Assembly (NCBI GenBank): GCA_046327715.1
Contig: JAXLXY010000003.1
Span: forward strand, 248,001-312,000
DNA from: JADJOM01 sp046327715
GTDB lineage: Bacteria > Gemmatimonadota > Gemmatimonadetes > Gemmatimonadales > GWC2-71-9
Direction of reading: 5' to 3'
DNA length: 64,000 nucleotides
Part shown: positions 7,468 through 15,928 of the stretch, piece after piece
Numbering within the stretch: position 1 is the stretch's first letter
Layout of the letters: each line of letters begins with the position of its first letter
Program-made: the position numbers and the translations under genes
The notes under the pieces: generated by a model
The model's input: the letters and a program-made list of their open reading frames with translations, nothing else
The model's database searches: none
Told to the model about the DNA's origin: nothing

Positions 7468-8441
7468 CGCAGGGTCCGCCGCAGCAGCATCGCGAACAGC
7501 GGCACGCCCACGAGCGACGTCACCACCCCGACGGGCAGCTCGATCGGCGGCGCGATGGACCGGGCCACGGTGTCGGCGAGCACGAGGAAGCTGCCGCCGA
7601 GGAGGAACGCGGCCGGAAGGAGGGCGGCGTGCAGCGGACCCCACAGCCGCCGGATGGCGTGGGGCACCACGAGGCCCACGAACCCGATCATGCCGCAGGT
7701 GGCCACCGCGGCCGCGGTGAGGCAGCCGGTGGCCAGGTATGCGGTGCGGCGCAGCGCCGCCGGCTCCACGCCCAGGTGCCGCGCCGTGTCGTCGCCCAGG
7801 GCCAGCAGGTCGAAGGCGCGGGCCCGCAGGGCGAGGACCACGAGGGGGATCACGGCGTAGGCCGCGAAGATGCCGAGCGCCTGCCAGGAGGCCCCCCCGA
7901 GCCCCCCGAGCATCCAGAGGAAGGCGTTGCGGAGCTGGGCCGCGGGCGAGAGGGTGAGGACCGCACTGACCAGCGCGCCCGTGAACGCGCTCACCACCAC
8001 GCCGGCGAGCAGCAGGACGTGCGGGTCGATCCGGCGCCCCTGCACCAGGCTGAGCCGGTAGACCAGGAGCAGTGCGGCCATGGCGCCGGCAAAGGCCGCG
8101 AGCGGCAGCACCCACGCGGCGCCGGCGCCGGCGGCGATGACCAGCACGGCGGCGATCGCCGCGCCTCCGGAGATTCCGAGGAGGTACGGATCGGCAAGCG
8201 GATTCCGGATCAGCGCCTGCAGCACCGCGCCCGACACCGCGAGGCTCCCTCCGACGAGGAAGCCGAGCAGGACCCGGGGCAGCCGCAGCCCGCGCACGAT
8301 CGGTGCGCCCGCCGACCCCGCGTCGGTGATGCCCGCCCAGGCCGCCGCGGGCGCCATCCGCACGGCACCGAAGACCAGCCCGGTCACGATCGCCAGCCCG
8401 GCCACCGTGCCGAGCAGCGGCCAGCGGGAGGCCCGGGTCAT
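7464..8441 (-). CDS. btuC: Cobalamin ABC transporter permease (FecCD family)
   Basis: 325 residues with about ten hydrophobic segments. Family signatures are LRLPRVLLGFLVGGSLAVSG, ALIRNPLADPYLLGISGGA (the classic NPLADPxxLGIS motif), and near the C-terminus GMIGFVGLVVPHAIR, the cytoplasmic coupling region contacting the ATPase. It forms the inner-membrane channel with BtuD. The start overlaps the btuF stop by 4 bp and its stop overlaps the btuD start by 4 bp, giving three coupled genes. Confidence 0.9.
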   Translation of the reverse strand: MTRASRWPLLGTVAGLAIVTGLVFGAVRMAPAAAWAGITDAGSAGAPIVRGLRLPRVLLGFLVGGSLAVSGAVLQALIRNPLADPYLLGISGGAAIAAVLVIAAGAGAAWVLPLAAFAGAMAALLLVYRLSLVQGRRIDPHVLLLAGVVVSAFTGALVSAVLTLSPAAQLRNAFLWMLGGLGGASWQALGIFAAYAVIPLVVLALRARAFDLLALGDDTARHLGVEPAALRRTAYLATGCLTAAAVATCGMIGFVGLVVPHAIRRLWGPLHAALLPAAFLLGGSFLVLADTVARSIAPPIELPVGVVTSLVGVPLFAMLLRRTLR

Positions 8442-9319
8442 CGCGGTGCCCCGAGCGCCGCGCGGAGCTCCGCCACCGCCTCCATGGCGCGCGGGCTGGG
8501 ACGGCTGAACACCGGCGTCACCAGGTGCACGAAGCGCCCCTCACGCACGGCGGGCACGGCGGCCCACTCGGGCCGCCGGGCGATGGCCGGAGGCCCGGAC
8601 TCGGTCACCAGCACCAGGTCCGGATTGCGCGAGGCGATCACCTCGATGCTCACGGTGGCGGACGGCGCGGTGAGGTCCGCGAAGAGGTTGCGGCCCCCGG
8701 CGAGGGCCACGATCTCGCTCTGGAAGCTCCCGGCCCCGATGGCGATCGGCGGCTGGTCCCACGCGAGCAGCAGGACGGTCGGGCGGCTGCTGTCGGGGGT
8801 CTCGCCGGCACGACTCGCCGCCGCGGCGACCCCCGCCTCGAAGGCCGCAGCCAGCGAATCTCCGGCCGCCGCCCGGCCCACCGCGGGCCCCAGGAGGCGG
8901 GCGAGCCGCGGCACGTCGGCCAGGTGGTCGATGCCAAACTGGACTGCGGCGATGCCGGCGGCGCGGAAGCGCGCCAGCGCGGCGGCGTTCTGGGGGGAGC
9001 GATAGAGGAGCACCAGGTCGGGGGCCTGGGCGAGGACACTCTCGATATTGGGGGGCAGGCCGTCGCCCACGCTGGGCACGGCGAGGGCGGCGGCCGGGTA
9101 GTCGCACCAGCGGGTGCGCCCCACCAGCCGGTCGCCCGCGCCCAGGGCAAAGACCAGCTCGGTGGTAGCGGGACTCAGCGAGACGATCCGCCGCGCCGGC
9201 TGGGCCAGGCGGACCGAGTCGCCCGCGTCATCGACGATGACGAGGCCCGCGTCCGGCCGCTGGGCCGGCGCGCTGCAGGCGCCGAGGAGGACGGGGAGAA
9301 GCGCGAGGATCCGCTTCAA
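8438..9319 (-). CDS. btuF: Cobalamin-binding periplasmic lipoprotein BtuF
   Basis: 293 residues, class III substrate-binding protein. Signal LKRILALLPVLLGAC with lipobox LGAC, then DDAGDSVRLAQPARRIVSLSPATTELVFALGAGDRLVGRTRWCDYP, the typical BtuF opening, and later PDLVLLYRSPQN. I place the start at TTG 9317-9319: the frame is open upstream through the riboswitch, but only this start gives a clean signal peptide, and it lies 5 nt after a strong hairpin. A GTG about 27 nt upstream lies inside that hairpin and is less likely. First gene of the riboswitch-controlled operon. Confidence 0.85.
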   Translation of the reverse strand: MKRILALLPVLLGACSAPAQRPDAGLVIVDDAGDSVRLAQPARRIVSLSPATTELVFALGAGDRLVGRTRWCDYPAAALAVPSVGDGLPPNIESVLAQAPDLVLLYRSPQNAAALARFRAAGIAAVQFGIDHLADVPRLARLLGPAVGRAAAGDSLAAAFEAGVAAAASRAGETPDSSRPTVLLLAWDQPPIAIGAGSFQSEIVALAGGRNLFADLTAPSATVSIEVIASRNPDLVLVTESGPPAIARRPEWAAVPAVREGRFVHLVTPVFSRPSPRAMEAVAELRAALGAPR

Positions 9320-9324
9320 CAGGA

Positions 9325-9356
9325 CCGCCCATCCCCGGGGCACTGGAGATGGGCGG
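9325..9356 (-). promoter_or_regulatory. Hairpin sequestering the btuF ribosome-binding region
   Basis: Perfect 9-bp stem on the minus strand: CCGCCCATC (9356-9348) with GATGGGCGG (9333-9325), loop of 14 nt. The 3' arm contains the purine-rich GGGCGG that would serve as Shine-Dalgarno and ends 5 nt before the TTG start. No U-run follows, so translational control fits better than termination. Confidence 0.6.
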
Positions 9357-9384
9357 ACAGGAGCCGGCGTAATGCGGCTGAAGT

Positions 9385-9422
9385 CGCCACCGATCCCTCC
9401 CCCGAGGGTGTTCGTGGTGGCG
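9385..9422 (-). promoter_or_regulatory. Alternative stem of the riboswitch expression platform
   Basis: CGCCACC (9422-9416) pairs with GGTGGCG (9391-9385), with an inner CCCTC/GAGGG stem. It overlaps the 3' strand of the aptamer P1 helix by two nucleotides, so formation of one could disturb the other. The structure is read by eye; the switching role is inferred. Confidence 0.4.
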
Positions 9423-9563
9423 CGAGACGAGAGGTCTCCTGGCTCCGGGCGCCTCGCTCGCCTTCCCGGTTTCCCAGTGGCGAATGAGCGAGAATCCTGC
9501 CTGCCCGTTACAGTGGCGGGGCCGCGCCGGCTTTGCACCGGCTTCCGAGCATCCCGACTCGCG
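9421..9563 (-). ncRNA. Cobalamin (adenosylcobalamin-type) riboswitch aptamer
   Basis: Conserved elements appear in order on the minus strand: CCGGTGCAAAGCCGG, GCCCCGCCACTGTAA, the segment GCCACTGGGAAACCGGGAAGGC, and the B12 box AGCCAGGAGACC (9444-9433). A closing P1 helix CGCGAG (9563-9558) / CTCGCG (9426-9421) frames them. Binding of adenosylcobalamin would repress the operon, here probably through the hairpin covering the btuF start region about 65 nt further on. Confidence 0.93.
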
Positions 9564-9589
9564 TACAGCGTTGTAAGTGCGGGTCCAAC

Positions 9590-10717
9590 CTAAGTGCGGG
9601 CCCGCCTTCCGGCAAGCTCGGCCTCGAGCGCGGCCTTGAGGGCGGCGCGGTCCGCCTGATATCGCTCCCATTCCTCCGCGGGCACCTCGGCCTGGCGCCC
9701 GGCATAGCGGGCGTCGAGGCGCGCCAGCTGATCGAGCAGCGGGCTCGTGCCGGCGGTGCTGGGGGGCACCGGCCGCCGCAACACCCGGGCAAGCACCACG
9801 AGCAGCGCCAGGGCCACCGACCCGACCAGCAGCGGGAGCAGCCAGCGGGTGCCGCCGCCCGGGAAGTCGATCACGATGCGGCTGTCGGGCGCCGGCTCAC
9901 CGGTCCAGCGCTGGAAGGTGCGGCCCTCGATGGCCTGGCTGTCGACCGCGGCAAGCCCGCCGCCGGTGACGGTCCGTCCCCGCTCCTCCAGCAGCAGCGT
10001 GAAGCTGCCGGCGCCCTCCGGCAGCGCGTAGGTCACCGGCCCCGGGGCAGCGGGCAGGCTGTAGCCGAAGACCACTTCCTTTCGTCCGGGGGCGACCGGC
10101 GCATAGAGCAGCAGGCTGTCACCGCGGAAGACCACGCTCTCGGGTGAGACGTCGCCCTGCCCCATCGCCGCGCCGAGGGCGCCGCGCGGCAGGGCGGCGC
10201 TCCAGCTGGGGTGGGCGCTGTCACCCGCCACGCGGGTCACGCTGCCCGGGTTCCCGAGGACCACGATCTCGAGCGCGGGTCGGGTGCCGTCCGCGGTGGG
10301 CAGGCTGATGACCACGTGATGGGAGATGACCTCCAGCGGGGTGACGCTCGAGGTGTCGGACACGAACAGCTGGATCCCGGTGTCGGGCGCGCTGGGATCG
10401 AGGTGCAGCGGCGTGGAGAAGTACTCGATGCCGGCGTAGCCGCTCGAGAGCAGGAACACGGCCGCGGTGTCGGCGGCGTAGCGGAAGCGGAAGCGGCCGT
10501 CGGAACCGGTGGTGAGCGAATCGACCGGCCCCTGCCGGTCGCGACCCACCCGGTGCAGCACCACGCGGGCCGCAGGTACCGGGACGGTGTCGGTGCCCTG
10601 CTCGCGGACCACCCGGCCGGCAGCCGTGGCGGTGCCCTGGCCGGCCAGGAGGGTCGGGACGAGCAGCAGGGCCCCGGCGAGGGCCGGGGCGCGGTGGGGC
10701 CGGCAGCGATGGGTCAC
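9590..10717 (-). CDS. Secreted, C-terminally membrane-anchored protein with carboxypeptidase-regulatory-like domain
   Basis: 375 residues, not recognised as a named family. A signal peptide (ending LLAGQ) leads into a beta-sandwich-like region of carboxypeptidase-regulatory type (GRVVREQGTDTVPVPAARVVLH ... GSDGRFRFRY). A central region of mixed beta strands follows, then a single membrane helix (WLLPLLVGSVALALLVVLARVL, about residues 290-312) and a charged helical cytoplasmic tail (LLDQLARLDARYAGRQAEVPAEEWERY) resembling tails of cytochrome-c maturation factors. It probably reports on or holds something in the periplasm. The GTG start overlaps the nuclease gene stop by 4 bp, making it the last gene of the rib-PTS-metK run. 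Confidence 0.6.
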   Translation of the reverse strand: MTHRCRPHRAPALAGALLLVPTLLAGQGTATAAGRVVREQGTDTVPVPAARVVLHRVGRDRQGPVDSLTTGSDGRFRFRYAADTAAVFLLSSGYAGIEYFSTPLHLDPSAPDTGIQLFVSDTSSVTPLEVISHHVVISLPTADGTRPALEIVVLGNPGSVTRVAGDSAHPSWSAALPRGALGAAMGQGDVSPESVVFRGDSLLLYAPVAPGRKEVVFGYSLPAAPGPVTYALPEGAGSFTLLLEERGRTVTGGGLAAVDSQAIEGRTFQRWTGEPAPDSRIVIDFPGGGTRWLLPLLVGSVALALLVVLARVLRRPVPPSTAGTSPLLDQLARLDARYAGRQAEVPAEEWERYQADRAALKAALEAELAGRRART

Positions 10718-11211
10718 GGCTGGAATTTCCCGAGGTCCTCGGGGTTCATCTTCTCCAGCCAGGCCCGGAGCTTCTCGGCCTCATCGGCGGGATCGGGGGT
10801 CATCGGCGCGGGCGCATCGGCACCGGTGAACTCCTCGAGCAGCTCCGGCTCGGTGAAGATCGGGGCCTGGGTGCGCAGGGCCAGCGCGATGCTGTCGGAG
10901 GGGCGCGCGTCGACCTGGAAGACGTGGTCGCCGCGCGCCAGCCAGAGCTCGGCCAGGTAGGTCTTGTCCTTCACGGCGCTGATGCGGATCCGCTGCACCG
11001 CGGCCCCGAGTCCAAGGATGACCGTCTTGAGGAGGTCATGGGTCATGGGGCGCGGGGGCTTCATCCCCTGCAGTTCCATCGCGATGGCGCTCGCCTCGGC
11101 CGGCCCGATCCAGATCGGCAGCACCCGCTGCCCGTCCTTCTCCCGGAGGATGACCACGGGGGAGTTGGTCGTCCGGTCGAGCCCGAGCTGGGCGACGGTG
11201 ACTTCGATCAT
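10714..11211 (-). CDS. Bifunctional nuclease family protein (DUF151/BFN)
   Basis: 165 residues. The core MIEVTVAQLGLDR...SPVVILREKDGQRVLPIWIGPAEASAIAMELQG, PRPMTHDLLKTV and DARPSDSIALALRTQAPIF is the BFN signature; plant homologues degrade DNA and RNA, while the bacterial role is unsettled. A C-terminal acidic/proline extension (about residues 130-165, GADAPAPMTPDPADEAEKLR) follows the domain. It begins with ATG overlapping the metK stop by 4 bp. Family confident, function not. Confidence 0.85.
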   Translation of the reverse strand: MIEVTVAQLGLDRTTNSPVVILREKDGQRVLPIWIGPAEASAIAMELQGMKPPRPMTHDLLKTVILGLGAAVQRIRISAVKDKTYLAELWLARGDHVFQVDARPSDSIALALRTQAPIFTEPELLEEFTGADAPAPMTPDPADEAEKLRAWLEKMNPEDLGKFQP

Positions 11212-12404
11212 CCCACCGCGCGCTGCAGCTGCGCCACCTTGCTGGTCTCCTCCCACGGGAAGAAGCGCAGCTTGCCCTGGGTATAGGGCCGGCGGCCGAA
11301 GTGCCCGTAGGCCGCGGTGGGCGAGTAGATCGGCTTGCGCAGGTCGAGGGCCTTGATGATGCCGGCGGGCGTCAGGTCGAAGACCTCGCGCACCGCCCGC
11401 TCGATCACCATGTCGGGCGCGACGCCGGTGCCGAAGGTGTCCACCATGACCGAGACCGGGTCGCGGACGCCGATGGCGTAGGCCACCTGGACCTCGCAGC
11501 GCCTGGCCAGCCTGGCGGCGACGATGTTCTTGGCCACCCAGCGCATGGCGTAGGCCGCCGAGCGGTCGACCTTCGAGGGATCCTTGCCGCTGAAGGCGCC
11601 GCCCCCGTGACGGGCCATCCCGCCGTAGGTGTCGACGATGATCTTCCGGCCGGTGAGGCCGGCGTCGCCGTGCGGGCCACCGATGACGAAGCGCCCGGTC
11701 GGGTTGATGTGGAAGGTGGTGCGGCGGGTGTCGAGACCGGTCTTGGCGAGCACCGGGCGGATCACCTGCTCGATCACGCCCTCGCGGATGGTGCGCTGCG
11801 ACAGCTCCCGGCCCCGCCAGCTGGCCGCGTGCTGGGTGGAAACCACCACCGTCCGCACCGCCACCGGGCGGTCGCCCTCGTACTCCACCGAGACCTGGCT
11901 CTTGCCGTCGGGCCGCAGCCACTCGAGCGTCTCCAGCCCCTTCTCGCCCTTGCGGACCGCAGCCAGCCGCTCCGCGAGCCGGTGTGCCAGCTGGATCGGG
12001 ACCGGCATCAGCTCGCGGGTCTCGTCGGAGGCGTAGCCGAACATCATGCCCTGGTCGCCGGCGCCGCCCGTGTCCACGCCCTGGGCGATGTCGGGCGACT
12101 GCCGGTCGATCGAGCTGAGCACCGCGCAGGTGTTCCCGTCGATGCCGTAGTTCGCGTCGGTGTAGCCGATCCGCTTGATGGTGGCACGGACCACGTCCGG
12201 GATGTGCACGTACGTGGTGGTCGTGATCTCGCCGGCGACCACCGCCATCCCCGTGGTGACGAGGGTCTCGCAGGCCACCCGCCCCGCCCGGTCGTCGCGC
12301 AGGATCGCATCGAGCACCGCGTCGGAGATCTGGTCGGCGACCTTGTCGGGGTGCCCTTCGGTGACGGACTCGGACGTGAAGACGTGGCGGTGAGCCTTGG
12401 CCAT
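11208..12404 (-). CDS. metK: S-adenosylmethionine synthetase
   Basis: 398 residues, normal length. Makes S-adenosylmethionine from methionine and ATP. Signatures: FTSESVTEGHPDK (N-terminal), GAGDQGMMFGYA (methionine/ATP site) and GGGAFSGKDPSKVDRSAAYA. The ATG at 12404 starts just before the conserved H-x-F-T-S-E-S opening. The frame stays open upstream into ptsI, but that extension has composition unlike coding sequence and no homology. No Shine-Dalgarno and no SAM riboswitch are seen in the 47-nt gap to ptsI; co-transcription with the PTS genes seems likely. Confidence 0.95.
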   Translation of the reverse strand: MAKAHRHVFTSESVTEGHPDKVADQISDAVLDAILRDDRAGRVACETLVTTGMAVVAGEITTTTYVHIPDVVRATIKRIGYTDANYGIDGNTCAVLSSIDRQSPDIAQGVDTGGAGDQGMMFGYASDETRELMPVPIQLAHRLAERLAAVRKGEKGLETLEWLRPDGKSQVSVEYEGDRPVAVRTVVVSTQHAASWRGRELSQRTIREGVIEQVIRPVLAKTGLDTRRTTFHINPTGRFVIGGPHGDAGLTGRKIIVDTYGGMARHGGGAFSGKDPSKVDRSAAYAMRWVAKNIVAARLARRCEVQVAYAIGVRDPVSVMVDTFGTGVAPDMVIERAVREVFDLTPAGIIKALDLRKPIYSPTAAYGHFGRRPYTQGKLRFFPWEETSKVAQLQRAVG

Positions 12405-12451
12405 GGCAGTGTGGGCGTTGTGGGAGGAAGGACGCGGCGGCGCCGCGGGGA

Positions 12452-14254
12452 TCACGAGCGCAAAGTAGCGGGGCCCGACGGGCGCGGCAACGCCGCGAGC
12501 GACTCGAACACGCGGGGGTCGAAGCGATCCTTCACCGCCTCCTGCAGGGCGCGGGTGACCTCGGCGGGCCGGTCCGCGGCGAGCGCGGCGGCCGCGGCGG
12601 CCTCCGCGACCGCGACCGGCACCATGCGGACCACCCACTTGACCAGCGGGATCGCCGGCGGCCCGACGCTGAGGCAGCGGTAGCCCAGCCCCATGAGGAG
12701 CACCACCGAGAGCGGATCGGAGGCCATCTCGCCGCAGACGCTGACGCCGATGCCGGCCCGCTGGCCGGCCTCGACGATACCCTTGAGCTGGCGGACCACG
12801 GCGGGGTGATGCGGGGTGAACCGGTCGGCGAGCCGTGCGTTGCCCCGGTCGACCGCCAGGGTGTACTGCACCAGGTCGTTGGTCCCCACGCTGAAGAACG
12901 CGCTGTGCTGGGCCAGCTGGTCGGCGAGGATCGCGGCCGCGGGGGTTTCGATCATGACGCCCACCGGCACCGAGGCGGCGGCCCGCACCCCCTCGCGGGC
13001 CAGCTTGAGGGCCTCCTCGAGCAGCATCTCCCGCGCCTGGGTGACTTCCTCGACCTGGGTCACCAGCGGGAGCATGAGCTGGATCTTCCGGTCGGCCGCC
13101 GCCCGCAGGACCGCGCGCAGCTGCGGGCGGAAGATCTCCGGGTGGTCCAGGCAGACGCGGATCGAGCGCCAGCCGAGGAACGGATTCGCCTCGGGTGGCG
13201 CGCGGAAGGCCGCGGGGAACTTGTCGCCACCCAGGTCGAACGACCGGATGACGACCGGGTGCCCGGGGAACGCCTCGCAGACCCGCCGGAAGTACTCGGC
13301 CTGCTCGTCCTCGGTGGGCAGGTGGGCCCGCCCGGTCACCAGGAACTCGGTGCGCAGCAGGCCGACGCCCTGGGCATCGAGCCGGACCGCGGCGGCGATC
13401 TCGTCAGGCAGGTCCACGTTCCCCATGACGGTGAGCTGCACCCCGTCCGGGGTGATCGCCGCCTGGGTGACGGCGGCCTCGAGCTCGAACTCGAGCTTCT
13501 GCCGCCGGGAGAGCTGGGCGCGGGCGCGCTCGATCTCGGCCCGGTTGGGATCGAGCAGGATGGTGCCGGTCTGGCCGTCGAGCAGGAGCACGGTGCCCTG
13601 GCGGATCCGGTCGAGCGCCCCCACGGCACCCATCACCGCCGGGATGCCAAGCGAGTGGGCCAGGATGGCGGCGTGCGAGGTGCGGGTGCCCTCCTCGCTC
13701 ACCAGGCCGACGACCCGGTCGCGATCGAGCTGGACGGTGAGCCCGGGCGACAGCTCCCGCGCCACGATCACGACCTCGGCGCCGTCGGGGAGTGACCAGA
13801 GTTCCTCCTCCGTGCGGCCCAGGAGGCGGTGCAGCATCCGGTTGTGGATGGCGGAGAGGTCGGCCAGGCGGTCGCGCAGCAGCGCGTTGCCGGAGGCGCT
13901 CCAGGTATTGCGCAGCTCCAGGGCCTTGAACTCGTACGCGGTCTCGGCGCTCATCCCGTCGCGGACGCACTGTTCCACCTGGCGCAGGAAGTCGGGGTCC
14001 TCCGCCATCATGATCTGGGCGTCGAAGATGTGTGATTCCTCGCGCCCGGCCCGTTCGCGGACCCGGTCGCGCAGGGCCGCCAGCAGCTCCGCCACCCCGG
14101 CCACCGCCAGCTTGAGCCGGGTGAGCTCCGATTCCACCTCGTCGTCACCGATGAACCGGTTGGGGACGTCGGGCACATCCAGGCGCACGATCACCGCGGG
14201 CCCGAAGGCGACCCCCGGCGACACCCCGATGCCCTGCAGGACCCGATCGGTCAT
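12452..14254 (-). CDS. ptsI: PTS enzyme I (phosphoenolpyruvate-protein phosphotransferase)
   Basis: 600 residues. EI autophosphorylates from phosphoenolpyruvate and passes phosphate to HPr. The opening LQGIGVSPGVAFGPA is typical; the active-site histidine is His184 in EEGTRTSHAAILAHSLGIPAVMG. The C-terminal PEP-binding barrel shows LRTEFL, RSFDLGGDKFP, NPFLGWRSIRVCLDHPE, GVMIETPAAAI, FFSVGTNDLVQYTLAVDR and VSVCGEMA. The protein is about 25 residues longer than E. coli EI, mostly as an alanine-rich tail. Its ATG overlaps the HPr stop by one base (TGATG). Confidence 0.95.
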   Translation of the reverse strand: MTDRVLQGIGVSPGVAFGPAVIVRLDVPDVPNRFIGDDEVESELTRLKLAVAGVAELLAALRDRVRERAGREESHIFDAQIMMAEDPDFLRQVEQCVRDGMSAETAYEFKALELRNTWSASGNALLRDRLADLSAIHNRMLHRLLGRTEEELWSLPDGAEVVIVARELSPGLTVQLDRDRVVGLVSEEGTRTSHAAILAHSLGIPAVMGAVGALDRIRQGTVLLLDGQTGTILLDPNRAEIERARAQLSRRQKLEFELEAAVTQAAITPDGVQLTVMGNVDLPDEIAAAVRLDAQGVGLLRTEFLVTGRAHLPTEDEQAEYFRRVCEAFPGHPVVIRSFDLGGDKFPAAFRAPPEANPFLGWRSIRVCLDHPEIFRPQLRAVLRAAADRKIQLMLPLVTQVEEVTQAREMLLEEALKLAREGVRAAASVPVGVMIETPAAAILADQLAQHSAFFSVGTNDLVQYTLAVDRGNARLADRFTPHHPAVVRQLKGIVEAGQRAGIGVSVCGEMASDPLSVVLLMGLGYRCLSVGPPAIPLVKWVVRMVPVAVAEAAAAAALAADRPAEVTRALQEAVKDRFDPRVFESLAALPRPSGPATLRS

Positions 14255-14520
14255 CAGCTCTCCCCGAAGCCCGAGGCCACCAGCGCCAGCAGGGCGTCCA
14301 CGGCGGCCGCCTCGTCCGCGCCGGTGGCCCGGACGGTGATGGCGCTGCCGCACTCGGCGGCGAGCATCATCACGCCCATGATGCTCTTCCCGTTCACCGC
14401 CATCCCGTCCTTCACGATCTCGATGTCGGCCGTGAAGCCGCTGGCCAGCTTGACGATCTTGGCGGCCGGCCGGGCGTGGAGCCCGAGCTGGTTCACGATG
14501 GTCGCGTCCCGCTCGATCAT
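14254..14520 (-). CDS. ptsH: Phosphocarrier protein HPr
   Basis: 88 residues. The phosphorelay residue is His15 in NQLGLHARPAAKIVKLA. Ser46 in VNGKSIMGVMML is also present, in the form recognised by HPr kinase/phosphorylase, and hprK lies in the same operon; so this HPr can in principle be both relay and regulatory switch. ATG at 14520 overlaps the EIID stop by 4 bp, and its own stop overlaps the EI start by one base. Confidence 0.95.
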   Translation of the reverse strand: MIERDATIVNQLGLHARPAAKIVKLASGFTADIEIVKDGMAVNGKSIMGVMMLAAECGSAITVRATGADEAAAVDALLALVASGFGES

Positions 14521-15254
14521 GGCCAGCTCCAGGCGAGGGCGAGGGCCGCGCCGATGGCGGCGAGGCCGAAGCGCACCGAGGTGACGTGCGGGCCGGCGCG
14601 CCAGCCCGCGAGGAGCGCCACCAGCATGGTGCCGGTGGCGACGAGGATCGCGCGCGGCGGCTGCCCGTCGAGCAGGACGCCCAGCGCCAGCGGGAGCGCC
14701 ATGCCCACCAGCAGCCCCGCGGCGAGCCCCACCCGGGGCAGCGCGTGGGGCAGCCAGGACCCGCCCAGCGCCGCGCCGACCTTCATGCCGTGCTCGAGGC
14801 CGGTCCGCAGTGCCCAGATCCCCGTGGCCACGCGGACGGCGTTGTAGAGCAGCACGGCACCGGCCAGCGCCCACCACCCATAGCCCGCCGCGACCCCCAC
14901 GATGGCGCCGCCGATCACCGCCGGGACCAGCCCCGCCCAGAAGAACTGGTCGCCCAGCGACCCGAGCGGCCCGGTGAGGGCCGTGCGCAGCCGGTCAACC
15001 TGCGGGCCCGGCACCTGGTCGTACTCGGCCCGCACCAGCGCACCGAGGGCGAGCCCGGCCAGGTACGGGTGCGAGTTGAAGTATTCCGCCGAGCGGACCG
15101 AGGCCTCCGCATGCCGTGCCGGGTCGGCGGCCTTCAGGTCGTCCAGCAGCGGTTCGGCCGCGTACCCCATGCCGATCCCGGTCATGCGCTCGAAGTTCCA
15201 GGCGCCCTGCACCGACAGCAGCCGGAGGAAGGCACGGGTGAAGCCGCTGGTCAT
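14517..15254 (-). CDS. Mannose-family PTS EIID subunit
   Basis: 245 residues, somewhat shorter than typical EIID. Family features: RLLSVQGAWNFERMTGIGMGYA near the start (typical QxxWNYERMQxxGf motif), VRSAEYFNSHPYLAGLALGALVRAE, and GSLGDQFFWAGLVPAVIGG; the C-terminal half is hydrophobic. With EIIC it forms the membrane part of a mannose-type permease. The sugar cannot be read from sequence. Both ends overlap neighbours by 4 bp. Confidence 0.88.
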   Translation of the reverse strand: MTSGFTRAFLRLLSVQGAWNFERMTGIGMGYAAEPLLDDLKAADPARHAEASVRSAEYFNSHPYLAGLALGALVRAEYDQVPGPQVDRLRTALTGPLGSLGDQFFWAGLVPAVIGGAIVGVAAGYGWWALAGAVLLYNAVRVATGIWALRTGLEHGMKVGAALGGSWLPHALPRVGLAAGLLVGMALPLALGVLLDGQPPRAILVATGTMLVALLAGWRAGPHVTSVRFGLAAIGAALALAWSWP

Positions 15255-15928
15255 CGCAGCGCCGCCATCACGAGGCCGAGGCCGGCGCCGACCGCGAGCC
15301 ACCGGAGCCGCGCGTCCCGGCCGGCGCTGCGGATGGCCCCGCCGGCGGCCGCCGCCAGCGCGGTCCCGACGGCCACCGCGGTGACCATCGCCAGCCGGTC
15401 GGTGGCGGGAAGGTGCTCCCGCAGCGCGAGCGCGCCACCGATCGACACCAGCGACAGGAGGAGGCTCCGGCCGACATCCGCCGCGAGGCCCAGGTGCTGC
15501 ACCGCATGGATGGCCGCCGCGTCGCCGGCGGCCAGGCCGGCGGCGTACCGCTGCAGCACGCGCCCGTTGATGCGCCGCAGGGCCTGCAGGCTCCAGCCCC
15601 CGAGCACGGCGACCAGGAGGGCATAGCCGCCGGCCACGCCGAGGGTCAGGTCCAGGGCGCCACCGGTGGCGACCAGCACGCCACCCACCACGCCGGGCCC
15701 GTAGTCGGGATAGCGCGCGGCGCCGACCGGGAGCACGTCCAGCGCGAACAGCTCGAGCAGCAGCCCCACCTGGAGCCCGGCTTCCGGCGCCCCCACCAGC
15801 AGGCCCGTCACGGCGCCGGTGATCAGCGGACGGGACAGCAGCGCCTGGGGAAAGCTGACGAGGTCGACCCCCGCCACCGTGCCCCATCCGGCCAGCCCCG
15901 CCAGGACCGCCGGACCGAGCGGACTCAC
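15251..15928 (-). CDS. Mannose-family PTS EIIC subunit
   Basis: 225 residues, slightly shorter than the usual ~260. An integral membrane protein with about six hydrophobic segments; LLSRPLITGAVTGLLVGAPEAGLQVGLLLELFALDVLPVG is the characteristic EIIC stretch (substrate translocation unit), and PDYGPGVVGG follows. The GTG start overlaps the EIIB stop by 4 bp (GTGA). The short length could mean that a C-terminal helix is missing, raising the question of whether this permease transports or only regulates. Confidence 0.85.
   Translation of the reverse strand: MSPLGPAVLAGLAGWGTVAGVDLVSFPQALLSRPLITGAVTGLLVGAPEAGLQVGLLLELFALDVLPVGAARYPDYGPGVVGGVLVATGGALDLTLGVAGGYALLVAVLGGWSLQALRRINGRVLQRYAAGLAAGDAAAIHAVQHLGLAADVGRSLLLSLVSIGGALALREHLPATDRLAMVTAVAVGTALAAAAGGAIRSAGRDARLRWLAVGAGLGLVMAALR

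Noticed and set aside
9561..9588. Promoter TTGGAC-N17-TACGCG for the riboswitch operon
   Set aside because: The implied start would fall inside the P1 helix of the aptamer, and the -10 is poor.
12405..12451. SAM riboswitch before metK
   Set aside because: 47 nt is too short, and no SAM aptamer motif is visible.
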